Assembly (NCBI GenBank): GCA_934432725.1
Contig: CAKRZE010000019.1
Location: 1 to 43,854, forward strand
Source of the DNA: an uncultured Eubacteriales bacterium
GTDB lineage: Bacteria > Bacillota > Clostridia > Oscillospirales > CAG-272
Length of the DNA stretch: 43,854 nt
Direction of reading: 5' to 3'
Made by a program: the position numbers and the translations under genes. The notes under the pieces are model-generated. The model was not told the origin of the DNA. It did no database searches and saw nothing but the letters and a program-made list of their open reading frames with translations. Below are positions 7,943 through 16,606 of the stretch, in pieces (position 1 is the first letter of the stretch; every line of letters begins with the position of its first letter).

Positions 7943-10240
7943 ATGACGGATATTCGGAAAAGACCCTTATACGCGGCATGCCTCCTGTTTCTTTCCGCGC
8001 TGTTTCTCTCCTCCTCCCTGCCGGACGGAGGGCGCCTGACCCCGCTCATCTGTGCGGCGGGAGTGATTGCGTTTGCAGCGGCTTCGCGGCTGCTTCTGCC
8101 CCTCTTGCTCCGCAGAGCAGCCTCGCGTCCCATTTCCGGTATATCCCGCACAAGAGCAGCGCTTGCAGCATTCGGACGGCGAGAAAAGGCTTACCGGCTC
8201 CCGTTCCTGCTCTGCGCCGGGGCGGTTCTTGGCGGATTTCTTGCGGGCTATCTGTTTTTTGATCTGGCGGGCACGGAGCAGCGCAATCTGGCTTTGCGGG
8301 AGGATGCCGTCCCGATTACGGGAACCGTGATCCGGACAGGCACGCAAACGGACTACTGCTCCGTTTTCTACATGCGTGTCACGGAGGCGGACGGCAAGCC
8401 CGTTTCGTTCTATACCCGCATATACACCCCATATGAATGTGATGCAAGCCCGGGCGATGTTCTTCGACTGACCGCTTCCTTTTCGCTGCCCGAGGAGCGC
8501 TCGGGCGGATTTCCGCTGAGGCGGTATCTGCTCTCGCGCGGGATCCGTATCACAGGTGAAGCCTCTGCCCCGGAGGAGGAGGGCGAAGCCTCACAGCCGC
8601 CGTTTTCCTATGCAGGAACGCAATCCGAGGGATTTTTTGAGCTGCTGAATGCGCGTCTGCGCCGCCTTGTGTACCGGGAGCTTCCGGAGGACGCTGCCGG
8701 CTTTGTCTCCGGCATTCTTCTCGGGAACCGGGCGGACGTCTCTCCGGCAGTCCGGCGGGATTTCCGCATCTGCGGCGTTTCCTATGTGCTTGCGATCAGC
8801 GGTATGCATCTGTCGGTGCTGCTCGCGGGGCTCACCGTTCTGCTCCGCCGTCTGACGCTGCCGCCCGCCGCAAGAACGGCAGCTCTGACCTGCGGTGCGC
8901 TTCTGGTCTGCGGCATATCCGGATGGTCCTTTTCCGTCCTCCGCGCGGCGCTGATGCTGGTTCTGACGCTGCTTGCACCGCTTGCGGGAAGGAAAACGGA
9001 CCCTCTGACCTCCCTGTTTGCAGCGGTTTCCCTGATCTGCGCAGCGGACCCGGCAGCCATTCTGGACGTCGGCTTGCAGCTCTCCTTTCTTGCCATGTGG
9101 GGAATCACCGTCTGCGCCTCTCCGGTCAGAAAAGCATTGACGGAGCGGGTGCGGATTATCCCTCTGCGCCGCGTTCTTTCCTTCCTCGCGGAGTCTGCGG
9201 GTGCAATGCTGTTCACGCTTCCGGTGCAGATTTTTGAATTCGGAGAGCTTTCGCTCTGGACGCTTCCGATCGGCTTTCTCCTCCAGCTTCCGGCAGCCGG
9301 CGTGCTGTATACGGCGCCTCTGCTGCTTCTGTTTGCCCGTATCCCGATGATCGGCAGTCTTGTGCGCGCCGTCTGCACCTTCTTTGTCAGGACAACCTGC
9401 TTTCTGGTTTCTCTCCCCGGAAAAACCGGCATCGGAACGGTATCGCTCCGAAGCTCCTTTGCCCTGTACGCCCTTGCGGCGGCACTGCTTTGCGCCCTTT
9501 TGCTCCGGTTTGTCCGAAAAAAGTGCGCATGGCAAGGGCTGCTTCCGCTCGCGGTCTTTGCTGCTGTGCTCAGCTTGGGCTTTGCCGGAAATCGTTTCCT
9601 GCACGGAGACGAAACGGCTCTTTCCATGACCTCCACGGGCAAAAACGATACGCTGACTGTGGTGCACGGCGGAGCAGTTACACTGATCGACATATCCGCC
9701 GGTTCGTACCGCGCGGCAGCCGAAGCTTTGAGCGAAGCACAGAACGACAGCCGCGTTCTCTATCCCCGGGTGGATGCGCTGATCCTGACCCATTATCACA
9801 GACGGCATCCCGGCATGCTGACCCGGCTTTTGCAGGAGGAGCTTCTCTGCCAGCTGCTTCTCCCGGAACCGGAAACAGAGGAGGAGGCGGATATTGCGCT
9901 TTCTTTGGAATCGCTTGCCAAGGAGTATGAGATACCGGTTGCCTACTACTGCCCCGACGGCGAAGCGCGGCTTGCGGCAGGTCCGCTGTCCCTCGCAATC
10001 GGAAAGGAATGGATCAGTCGCTCCTCTCATCCCGTACTGACGGTTCTTGTGACAGATGGAAACCGCCGGGTCTATTATGCCGGAGCCTCCGCCGAGGAGC
10101 TGTACAAATGCCCTCCGGAAGGAACGGATGTCCTGCTTTGGGGGCTTCACGGTCCGAAGGAGCATGGCGGCTGGCAAGACCCTGCCTGTTCGGTTCTGCG
10201 TGCAAAGGACGGCACGACCAGAAGGATCCTCATACGCTGA
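7943..10240 (+). CDS. comEC: ComEC/Rec2 family DNA-uptake protein with degenerate C-terminal hydrolase
   Basis: A 765-residue polytopic membrane protein. An N-terminal hydrophobic pair of helices is followed by the OB-like extracytoplasmic region, the multi-helix ComEC core (about 240-530; VSYVLAISGMHLSVLLAGL is typical) and a C-terminal metallo-beta-lactamase-like domain (about 555-765). ComEC forms the channel that imports single-stranded DNA in competent bacteria. Here the C-terminal domain is degenerate: the usual DVGQGDS motif reads STGKNDT, and HxHxDH reads HYHRRH (617-622), so the metal-binding aspartate is arginine. AGGAGG sits just before the ATG. No other competence genes (comEA, comEB, comF) are in the window, so a role in transformation cannot be shown. 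Confidence 0.9.
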   Translation: MTDIRKRPLYAACLLFLSALFLSSSLPDGGRLTPLICAAGVIAFAAASRLLLPLLLRRAASRPISGISRTRAALAAFGRREKAYRLPFLLCAGAVLGGFLAGYLFFDLAGTEQRNLALREDAVPITGTVIRTGTQTDYCSVFYMRVTEADGKPVSFYTRIYTPYECDASPGDVLRLTASFSLPEERSGGFPLRRYLLSRGIRITGEASAPEEEGEASQPPFSYAGTQSEGFFELLNARLRRLVYRELPEDAAGFVSGILLGNRADVSPAVRRDFRICGVSYVLAISGMHLSVLLAGLTVLLRRLTLPPAARTAALTCGALLVCGISGWSFSVLRAALMLVLTLLAPLAGRKTDPLTSLFAAVSLICAADPAAILDVGLQLSFLAMWGITVCASPVRKALTERVRIIPLRRVLSFLAESAGAMLFTLPVQIFEFGELSLWTLPIGFLLQLPAAGVLYTAPLLLLFARIPMIGSLVRAVCTFFVRTTCFLVSLPGKTGIGTVSLRSSFALYALAAALLCALLLRFVRKKCAWQGLLPLAVFAAVLSLGFAGNRFLHGDETALSMTSTGKNDTLTVVHGGAVTLIDISAGSYRAAAEALSEAQNDSRVLYPRVDALILTHYHRRHPGMLTRLLQEELLCQLLLPEPETEEEADIALSLESLAKEYEIPVAYYCPDGEARLAAGPLSLAIGKEWISRSSHPVLTVLVTDGNRRVYYAGASAEELYKCPPEGTDVLLWGLHGPKEHGGWQDPACSVLRAKDGTTRRILIR

Positions 10241-10405
10241 TATTCTTCCCCGGACAGCCGAAACACGCCCGGTAATGGGATTCCGGCCTGTCCCGCACAG
10301 TGTTCCGGGGTGTATTCAGATGAAAAGAACGGAGGTGCATCCTGCGCCGGACGGCGTCCGCCTCCGAATCGCCCGCAAGCACAGAAGAAGCTGTCACAAA
10401 AAGCA

Positions 10406-10442
10406 AGCGGAAGCACCCACAATCGGCGCTTCCGCTCTTTTT
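10406..10442 (+). terminator. Intrinsic terminator downstream of comEC
   Basis: AGCGGAAGC (10406-10414) pairs with GCTTCCGCT (10428-10436), followed by CTTTTT. An A-run just upstream (about 10397-10402) could let it act on the minus strand as well. Confidence 0.85.
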
Positions 10443-10662
10443 CTGCCCGTTTCCGGCAGGAGGCAAGGCATTTTACCGATATATCCGGCACGGTCCGCTC
10501 TTCTGTCCCGGCTCAGAATGCCCCGCCGAAAGGTTCAGAGCATTGACGTCCGGGCTGCCCGGATCAGGAGACTTCCGACTTTCTTCCCGAAGCAGGCGGC
10601 ACCGGAGCACGGACCGGGTCCCGGGATGCCTTGAAAGCCGTTCCTCTGCTTTTCGCCGCAGA

Positions 10663-10702
10663 GGCTTCCGAACACTTCTGCCTGCTCCCGGAAGCCTTTT
10701 TT
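10663..10702 (+). terminator. Second intrinsic terminator between the convergent genes
   Basis: GGCTTCCG (10663-10670) pairs with CGGAAGCC (10689-10696), followed by six Ts. On the plus strand it would stop read-through or a short unannotated transcript. Confidence 0.75.
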
Positions 10703-10726
10703 CTTTCAGCCGGGAGCAGGGACGCT

Positions 10727-11344
10727 TTACTGCAAAAGCGAAGCCATCAGGACAATCACATCATCCGCAGCCGTTCCGGCTGTGAATGATGCAACGTATA
10801 TCACAGGCTCCATGCCTGTATAATACACCGTTATCTTTCCGTCTGCCTCATTCTGCACGTAAAAGGTCTTTCCCTGATACTCTTTTTTCTGGCACAGCTC
10901 CTCCCGGATATTGATGGCTCCCGCGGCGGTGCTGTTATGCACCAGAAGCTCTCCGGTTCTGAACAGATAGCTCACCCCGACAACTCTTCCGGCAGGCATA
11001 ATGCTTCTCAGCTCATATTTTAAAAAGTCCTCGCGGCTGCAGGCAACAAGCCCCTCAAAATGTTTTTTCGCAGCAGCAAAGTCCACCTCCTCGGATTTGA
11101 ACCAGACATCCGGAAGTCCCATGCTGTCGGGAGGATTCGCCGCATTGCCCGTTTCCTCCTCCTGATGCGCCGGCTCGGTCTGCGCCGTTCCTGTCTGCTT
11201 TGGCTCATTCCCGCTCTGCTCCGGCGGCACACTGTCTGCCTGCGTTCCCACTCCGCCCTGATCCGGAGCCTGCCGATCCGCGCAGGCTATCAGGGTTATC
11301 ATCATACAAACAATCAAAAACACAGCGGATATTTTCTTATTCAT
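10727..11344 (-). CDS. Putative lipoprotein of unknown function
   Basis: A 205-residue protein beginning with a lipoprotein signal: positive MNKK, a hydrophobic stretch and a lipobox ending in IAC (C21). A low-complexity Gln/Glu/Pro/Thr spacer (about 25-70) typical of surface lipoproteins follows, then a compact domain (about 75-205). The domain reads like a small mixed alpha/beta sensor or binding fold, with WFKSEEVDFAAAKKHFEGL and a final TAADDVIVLMASLLQ, but no family was recognised. GAAAGGAAG lies just before the ATG. It is a single gene between the comEC terminators and a spacer of about 900 bp, with no clear partner. Confidence 0.75.
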   Translation of the reverse strand: MNKKISAVFLIVCMMITLIACADRQAPDQGGVGTQADSVPPEQSGNEPKQTGTAQTEPAHQEEETGNAANPPDSMGLPDVWFKSEEVDFAAAKKHFEGLVACSREDFLKYELRSIMPAGRVVGVSYLFRTGELLVHNSTAAGAINIREELCQKKEYQGKTFYVQNEADGKITVYYTGMEPVIYVASFTAGTAADDVIVLMASLLQ

Positions 11345-12194
11345 CGTATTCTTCCTTTCTCAATCAAGCTCAGGCGCACCGCATTGGTCTTTTGCAGCCT
11401 CCCCGCGCCGAAGCCTGAGCCTCCCCGAGCGCCGGTTCCGAAAAGCCGCAGCGATGCCTGTTTGATTGCCGATCTCTGTCCTTCTCTCTTTCTCTGCCGC
11501 AGGCAGCCGACAGCCCGGGGGACCCGAACCGGAACGCGCAAAAGCAGCTATCCCACCGCTCCCATCTGCCCTCTGACAGCCACGCGGAAAGATCGGAATC
11601 CGATAAGCCGGAGCCATCGCCGAAAAATGCGCATAAATCCCCTCAAGGAAATTTATACGCAGCTTGAAAGGAAGGCAAGCCTCCCGTTTAAAATATATAC
11701 TTTTTTTGAAAATACACTGCGAAAGCATCGATATTGCACTTTGTCGGATAGCTGCTGACCTGAACCATAATGCCTCCCATCTTGGGTCCCGTCAAAATTT
11801 GTTCGGGTACGGATGCCTTGGTTTTGTCTGACGCCAAATATTTTTCACAAAGCATCCTAACGGTAAAACTGCCCGGCTTCGGCGGCTGCGGCTCCCGCCG
11901 CGTACTCCGTTATCCGTATGACGCCCGCACAGCATTCTTTGTTCCGCGCGCCGTTTGCAATGCAGCCGTTTTGCCCGATTTCCCGGCAAAGCCTCCGAAA
12001 TGCCGCCAAAGAAAACGCCGAGCATGCCCGGCAAGGCGAATAGCCTTCCGCCGGCAGCTCCTTTTCTGCTTTCTCCTCCTGCCCGCGGCAAGCAAGATAC
12101 ACGTCCGACAGCCGGTCTTGCGCGGTCTGCTTTTTCACGGTATCCGCTCCGAACAGCCCTGCCCAAAGAATTTGCTCTTTTTTTAAACTCCCCC
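11345..12194. other. Long spacer upstream of the lipoprotein gene
   Basis: About 850 bp without a supportable gene. GC-rich stretches alternate with an AT-rich patch near 11640-11730. Open frames exist on both strands but none has a domain motif or ribosome binding site. One minus-strand frame that also covers the tRNA is the well-known false protein antisense to tRNA-Gly. Confidence 0.5.
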
Positions 12195-12223
12195 TTGACA
12201 ATCTGCCGAAATTATGATATAGT
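12195..12223 (+). promoter_or_regulatory. Promoter of the tRNA-Gly gene
   Basis: TTGACA (12195-12200), a 17-base spacer and TATAGT (12218-12223). The start would fall about 10 bases before the tRNA. Confidence 0.88.
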
Positions 12224-12240
12224 ATATAAGCAATCAATAA

Positions 12241-12314
<74 letters not shown>

Positions 12315-12321
12315 AGCAAAG

Positions 12322-12347
12322 CCGCTTGCTTCCGCAAGCGGTTTTTT
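12322..12347 (+). terminator. Intrinsic terminator of the tRNA-Gly gene
   Basis: CCGCTTGC (12322-12329) pairs with GCAAGCGG (12334-12341) around a TTCC tetraloop, followed by six Ts. Confidence 0.95.
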
Positions 12348-12452
12348 CATTGAAATCAAGCCCTTCCGGGTCTGTGAACTGCGCTCCGGTCCCGCTCCCC
12401 TGCAGGGACATCCGCAGAATGCAGCCCGTTACGAAAAATGTCGGAAAAGCCC

Positions 12453-12481
12453 TTGACAAATACCCCGGCTCACGGTAAAAT
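12453..12481 (+). promoter_or_regulatory. Promoter of pyrG
   Basis: TTGACA (12453-12458), a 17-base spacer and TAAAAT (12476-12481). The start would be near 12488, giving a leader of about 105 nt. Confidence 0.8.
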
Positions 12482-12498
12482 ATATAAGTTAATACGAT

Positions 12499-12552
12499 TG
12501 TCCGGCTCGCCTGCCGGACATGGGCGTTCACGTTTTCCGGTGGACGCCTTTT
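12499..12552 (+). promoter_or_regulatory. Tandem hairpins in the pyrG leader, possible attenuator
   Basis: TGTCCGGC (12499-12506) pairs perfectly with GCCGGACA (12513-12520) around a six-base loop. Two bases later GGCGTTCAC (12523-12531) pairs with GTGGACGCC (12540-12548, one G-U), followed by TTTT. The second hairpin could act as a terminator controlling pyrG. In Bacillus subtilis pyrG is attenuated after CTP-sensitive G addition at a GGGC start; no such start is visible here, so any control may work differently. Confidence 0.5.
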
Positions 12553-12593
12553 GCGTGAAAATGCGGCGATAAACGTAAAGAGAGGGACTGAAT

Positions 12594-14210
12594 ATGAGCA
12601 GTACAAAGTACATTTTTGTAACCGGCGGCGTTGTTTCCGGACTGGGCAAGGGCATCACTGCCGCATCGCTGGGACGGCTCCTGAAGGCAAGGGGGCTGAA
12701 GGTGGCGGCGCAGAAGCTTGATCCTTATATCAATGTGGATCCCGGCACCATGAGTCCGTATCAGCACGGCGAGGTTTATGTCACCGAGGATGGCGCGGAA
12801 ACAGACCTTGATCTGGGACATTATGAGCGTTTTATCGATGAAAACCTGAATAAATATTCCAATCTTACTACGGGAAAGGTCTATTGGACCGTTCTGAACA
12901 AGGAACGCCGCGGTGAATATCTGGGCGAAACGGTTCAGGTCATTCCGCACATCACCAACACCATCAAGGAATTTGTCTATACGGTCGGCAGAAAGACGGA
13001 TGCGGACGTTGTCATCACCGAGATCGGCGGCACGATCGGCGATATCGAAAGCCAGCCCTTTCTGGAGGCGGTCCGTCAGATCTCCCTGGAGGTCGGCAGA
13101 GAGAACTCCCTGTTCATTCACGTAACGCTGGTCCCGTTCCTGCGCGGCTCCGATGAGCATAAGTCCAAGCCGACACAGCACTCCGTCAAGGAGCTTCAGG
13201 GAATGGGCATCAACCCGAATATTATCATTCTGCGCTGTGACGAGCCGCTGGAGGACTCCATCTTCCGCAAAATTTCCATGTTCTGCAACGTCAAGCCCGA
13301 CTGCGTCATTGAAAACCTGACGCTGCCCGTTCTGTATGAGGCGCCGCTGATGCTGGAGAAGAATCACTTTTCCTCCATCGTCTGCCGTGAACTCGGTATT
13401 TATGCGCCGGACCTGCACATGGACAGCTGGAAAGCCATGGTGAACCGGATCAAATCCCCGACCCGCGCCGTCTCTATCGCACTGGTCGGAAAATATGTCG
13501 CCCTCCACGATGCCTATCTGTCCGTTGCGGAGGCTCTGCGCCACGCCGGTTATGCGGAGAGCGCACAGGTCAGCATCAACTGGATCGACAGTGAAACCGT
13601 TACGGATGAAAATGCCGCAGAGCTTCTCGGCAGCAGCGACGGAATTCTGGTGCCGGGCGGCTTCGGCAACCGCGGCGTGGAAGGAAAAATCGCAGCCGTG
13701 CGGTATGCCCGTACACACAATGTCCCGATGCTCGGCATCTGCCTCGGCATGCAGGTCGCCGTCATTGAATTTGCAAGAAACGTCTGCGGACTGGCTGACG
13801 CAAACTCCGGCGAATTTGACGAATCCAGCACGCATAAGGTCATCGACTTCCTGCCGGATCAGTCCAACGAAACCGACAAGGGCGGAACGCTGCGTCTCGG
13901 CGCGTATCCCTGCCGGATCGTCCCGGATACGAAGATGTTTGAATGCTACGGCACGGAAATGATCTCGGAGCGCCACCGCCACCGCTATGAATTCAACAAC
14001 GATTACCGCAGCCTGCTGATCGATGCCGGAATGAAGGTTTCCGGAACCTCGCCGGACGAATATATCGTTGAAACGGTTGAGCTGCCCGACAAGGATTTCT
14101 TTGTCGGCGTGCAGTTCCATCCGGAATTCAAGAGCCGCCCGAACAAGCCGCACCCGCTCTTCCTCGGTCTGATCAGAGCCGCTCTGAAGCAGAAGGAAGC
14201 CGGGAACTGA
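12594..14210 (+). CDS. pyrG: CTP synthase
   Basis: Converts UTP to CTP with ATP and glutamine, the last step of pyrimidine nucleotide synthesis. The 538-residue length is normal. The N-terminal amidoligase domain opens with KYIFVTGGVVSGLGKGI, and its binding segments include QKLDPYINVDPGTMSP and EIGGTIGDIES. The C-terminal class I glutamine amidotransferase has the oxyanion strand GGFGNRG, the nucleophile in GICLGMQ (C383) and the HPEF pair (H509, E511). The ribosome binding site AGAGAGGG precedes the ATG. It has its own promoter, a leader with two hairpins and a terminator at 14276-14314, so it looks monocistronic. Confidence 0.98.
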   Translation: MSSTKYIFVTGGVVSGLGKGITAASLGRLLKARGLKVAAQKLDPYINVDPGTMSPYQHGEVYVTEDGAETDLDLGHYERFIDENLNKYSNLTTGKVYWTVLNKERRGEYLGETVQVIPHITNTIKEFVYTVGRKTDADVVITEIGGTIGDIESQPFLEAVRQISLEVGRENSLFIHVTLVPFLRGSDEHKSKPTQHSVKELQGMGINPNIIILRCDEPLEDSIFRKISMFCNVKPDCVIENLTLPVLYEAPLMLEKNHFSSIVCRELGIYAPDLHMDSWKAMVNRIKSPTRAVSIALVGKYVALHDAYLSVAEALRHAGYAESAQVSINWIDSETVTDENAAELLGSSDGILVPGGFGNRGVEGKIAAVRYARTHNVPMLGICLGMQVAVIEFARNVCGLADANSGEFDESSTHKVIDFLPDQSNETDKGGTLRLGAYPCRIVPDTKMFECYGTEMISERHRHRYEFNNDYRSLLIDAGMKVSGTSPDEYIVETVELPDKDFFVGVQFHPEFKSRPNKPHPLFLGLIRAALKQKEAGN

Positions 14211-14275
14211 AAAACCCTCCCGCTCAGCCGTCCGAAACCGCACCCGTCACGCAAAACAAGATAAGCTGCATATGC

Positions 14276-14314
14276 CCGCCGCAAAACGGAGATCGTCCGC
14301 TTTGCGGCGGTTTT
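14276..14314 (+). terminator. Intrinsic terminator of pyrG
   Basis: CCGCCGCAAA (14276-14285) pairs perfectly with TTTGCGGCGG (14301-14310), followed by TTTT. Confidence 0.9.
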
Positions 14315-14930
14315 GTTGAAGAATGCATCGGCTCACCTTGCCATCCCTGTCCTCCGACGGTATGCTTCCCCGTGCGGCAGCCGAAGGATCCCTGTCCTGT
14401 AAGGCTATCGAAGCCTCCGCTGCATGGTCATCGGAATGATTCTCCTTTCTCATCACCGAAACGCCATTCGTCACGGAGCGCCGAATATCTCCCCCTTCCG
14501 CGCCACCGAAGCGCCAACACCGGGCCATCCCGCTTCCCGCATCTCCGGAGTGTTCTCCGTCACCGGCATTGAAGCCTCTCTCTTTCCGCGTCCCCAAAGC
14601 GCCTTTTGTCCCGGAGCGCCGGGACTTCCCTCTTTCTGTGTCACCGAAGTCCCTCCGTCACAGAACACCCCTTCCGCACCCCAACACCGGGATATCTCTC
14701 CTTCCGCGCATCCTCGAAGCGCTTCTCCGTCATGCCGTGCCATAGCGCCTTCCGCAGATGCAGCACCCCGCGCAGACCGCCCGGGCGCCGTCCTGCGTCA
14801 GCACCGGACATCGGCTGCAAACCGTGTTTTTTCGCAGACAGGCTTGTCTGCATCATAGCCGGAAACGCCGGTTTTCTCTGTCCCTGTCCGGAAACCGCCC
14901 GTTTCTCACGGAACTTCCGCGCACATGCTC
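14315..14930. other. GC-rich spacer with degenerate direct repeats
   Basis: About 600 bp between the pyrG terminator and the terminator of the minus-strand solute-binding gene. It contains recurring words around CACCGAAGCGCC with a superperiod near 136-138 bp (see the separate repeat entry). The open frames are arginine/serine/proline-rich and show no family signature. Confidence 0.6.
14441..14653. repeat. Degenerate direct repeat, offset about 136-138 bp
   Basis: The block at about 14441-14515 aligns by eye with the block at about 14577-14653. Both run from TCTCCTTTC/TCTCTCTTTC through a CCGAAACGCC-like word, then CACGGAGCGCCG/CCCGGAGCGCCG, to CACCGAAG. Identity is far below that of the arrays at 1-519 and 37775-38204, so this would be an old duplication. 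The match was judged by eye only. Confidence 0.55.
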
Positions 14931-14967
14931 AAAAACAAAAAGAGGCTGCGGCATATACCGCAGTCTC
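14931..14967 (-). terminator. Terminator of the solute-binding lipoprotein gene
   Basis: GAGGCTGCGG (14942-14951) pairs with CCGCAGTCTC (14958-14967, one G-U). On the minus strand it is followed by TTTTTGTTTTT (14941-14931). Confidence 0.88.
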
Positions 14968-14984
14968 TTTTCTTTGTGTTTTTA

Positions 14985-16508
14985 TCAGCCCAGCTTTGCA
15001 AACGCATCGATCGTTCTCTGAAGTGCAGCGTTGATCTTATCGTTGTTCTTCTGGAAGGTGGAGGTGTACACATTGATACCCTTGGTCCAAACAGTATTGG
15101 CAGCGCCGGCGATGACTGCTTCAAACCAGTAGGTCTGACCAAGCTCCAGTGCGCGGTTCTTGATCATCATATCAAGCATCTCGGCAGAGTCGTCATCGCG
15201 AACCTGTCTGACGCTCAGAACCTTGTTGACATACGCGGGAATCGTGACCTTGTAGTACTGATAGTTCAGGGTTTCCATTGTTGCCGCAACCATATCCTTA
15301 TCGGTAATGGTGATCGGAGCGAAGTGTGCAACCAGACCGGTCGTGTAGGAGCTGTAGGGAGTGCCCTTCTCAACTGCTTCATACTTCGGGAAAGGCAGAA
15401 TGCCGTAATCCGTTTCGGAACCGTTGAGCATTTCCAGATACATCGGCGTAGTAGCTACAAACAGTGCCTTGTTGTCCATGAACATATACACAACGTTCTC
15501 GTATGTATGACCCTTGCCGTAAGAGCTGGTATCCGCCTTATCGAAGTTATACTCCGAATTGGTCAGGTTTTCAATCACATACTGCCAGATGTTGTACAGG
15601 CGCTCGTTTCCGATCGCGGTAAACTCCGGAATATCATCGCTGTTCTTTGTAATGATCGTCTCGCCGTTGCAGGCAGAGAAGTTGTTAAACCAGATGGAAC
15701 CGGTGGAAACGCAGCCCCACTGATCCGCTTCGGTGCGCTGACCGTCGCCGTCCAGCTCCTTGGAAGCCGTGACCATCATTCTGTACATTTCTTCCATCGT
15801 CCAGGTTCCGTTATAAACCATGGAGTACAGGTTGCCGTCCTCGTTTTCGCCGAGCTTATTGTCGGTTGCAATCTGCTTGTTGTACAGAAGCAGCTGCATG
15901 CCGCCGAACAGGTCGATGCCCATATAGCCTGCGGCAAGGTACAGCTTGTTGTCGATGGACAGCGTGTCGTTCATCGTCTTATACCACCACGGCTTGGACA
16001 GATCGACATAGCTCTCGGAATCAAGCTCGTTCACAGAGGTCACGAGACCGTCCATGGCAAGCTCCAGAGCAAAACGGTCGATCCAGCAGGCAAGCTGGAA
16101 GGAGTCGTCATTGTTCAGAACCTGCTGACGGTACATGCTGGTATCAATCAGACCGGCAGACTCGTTGCTGACCAGCTTGATATTCAGATAAAGCTCCGTA
16201 TTGCGGTTTGCCTTATAAATACCGTCGTTCAGCGTATCGCCGTTCTCCTCGTTTACGCCGAAGTGCGTCCAGTACAGCTTTGTCGCTTCGTTTTCGCCCG
16301 GGCAGGTCAGAACGACAAATTCTCTTTCCTTGTAGTCCAGATTATCCGGAACTTCAAGCTTTGCTTCTGCTTCGCCCTGCGTTTCCTGATCGCCCTTGGT
16401 TCCGCTTTCCCCGCTCGGCTTATTGCCGTCGTTTGCACACGCAACAAGCACAGAAACAGACATCAGCGCAACAAGCAGAAGACACAGAATTTTCTTGCTT
16501 ATATTCAT
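14985..16508 (-). CDS. Extracellular solute-binding lipoprotein (ABC-transporter type)
   Basis: A 507-residue protein with a lipoprotein signal (MNISKKI, hydrophobic core, lipobox ending VAC at C24), an acidic/Gly/Ser tether and a large binding domain. Segments such as LYLAAGYMGIDLFGGMQLLLYNK, NGTWTMEEMYRMM, the DGDGQRTEADQWG stretch and GILPFPKYE resemble family 1 (carbohydrate) solute-binding proteins of Clostridia. It would capture an extracellular solute, likely a sugar or oligosaccharide, for an ABC importer; the ligand cannot be read from sequence. No permease or ATPase gene lies next to it, so it is an orphan in this window. GGAGGAAAGGA precedes the ATG, and a near-consensus promoter lies at 16577-16606. 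Signal, promoter and terminator together suggest strong expression as a single gene. Confidence 0.88.
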   Translation of the reverse strand: MNISKKILCLLLVALMSVSVLVACANDGNKPSGESGTKGDQETQGEAEAKLEVPDNLDYKEREFVVLTCPGENEATKLYWTHFGVNEENGDTLNDGIYKANRNTELYLNIKLVSNESAGLIDTSMYRQQVLNNDDSFQLACWIDRFALELAMDGLVTSVNELDSESYVDLSKPWWYKTMNDTLSIDNKLYLAAGYMGIDLFGGMQLLLYNKQIATDNKLGENEDGNLYSMVYNGTWTMEEMYRMMVTASKELDGDGQRTEADQWGCVSTGSIWFNNFSACNGETIITKNSDDIPEFTAIGNERLYNIWQYVIENLTNSEYNFDKADTSSYGKGHTYENVVYMFMDNKALFVATTPMYLEMLNGSETDYGILPFPKYEAVEKGTPYSSYTTGLVAHFAPITITDKDMVAATMETLNYQYYKVTIPAYVNKVLSVRQVRDDDSAEMLDMMIKNRALELGQTYWFEAVIAGAANTVWTKGINVYTSTFQKNNDKINAALQRTIDAFAKLG

Positions 16509-16576
16509 TCTTTGATCCTTTCCTCCGGCTCAGCGCAGACTGGAACCGGACAGTTACATGATATTTCTGCATCCAT

Positions 16577-16606
16577 ATTATACATGCAGTCAATTCATTT
16601 TGTCAA
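16577..16606 (-). promoter_or_regulatory. Promoter of the solute-binding lipoprotein gene
   Basis: On the minus strand TTGACA (16606-16601), an 18-base spacer and TATAAT (16582-16577). Confidence 0.87.

Larger units (their letters stand above)
10241..10726. other. Spacer between convergent comEC and lipoprotein gene, with two terminators
   Basis: No convincing gene. Two hairpin-plus-T-run structures lie here (10406-10442 and 10663-10702). The 220 bases between them are GC-rich; a small transcript ending at the second terminator is possible but has no visible promoter. Confidence 0.6.

Noticed and set aside
12499..12552. ANTAR-type paired hairpins in the pyrG leader
   Set aside because: The first loop (TCGCCT) lacks the A at position 1 and G at position 4 expected of ANTAR target loops, and the second loop has eight bases.
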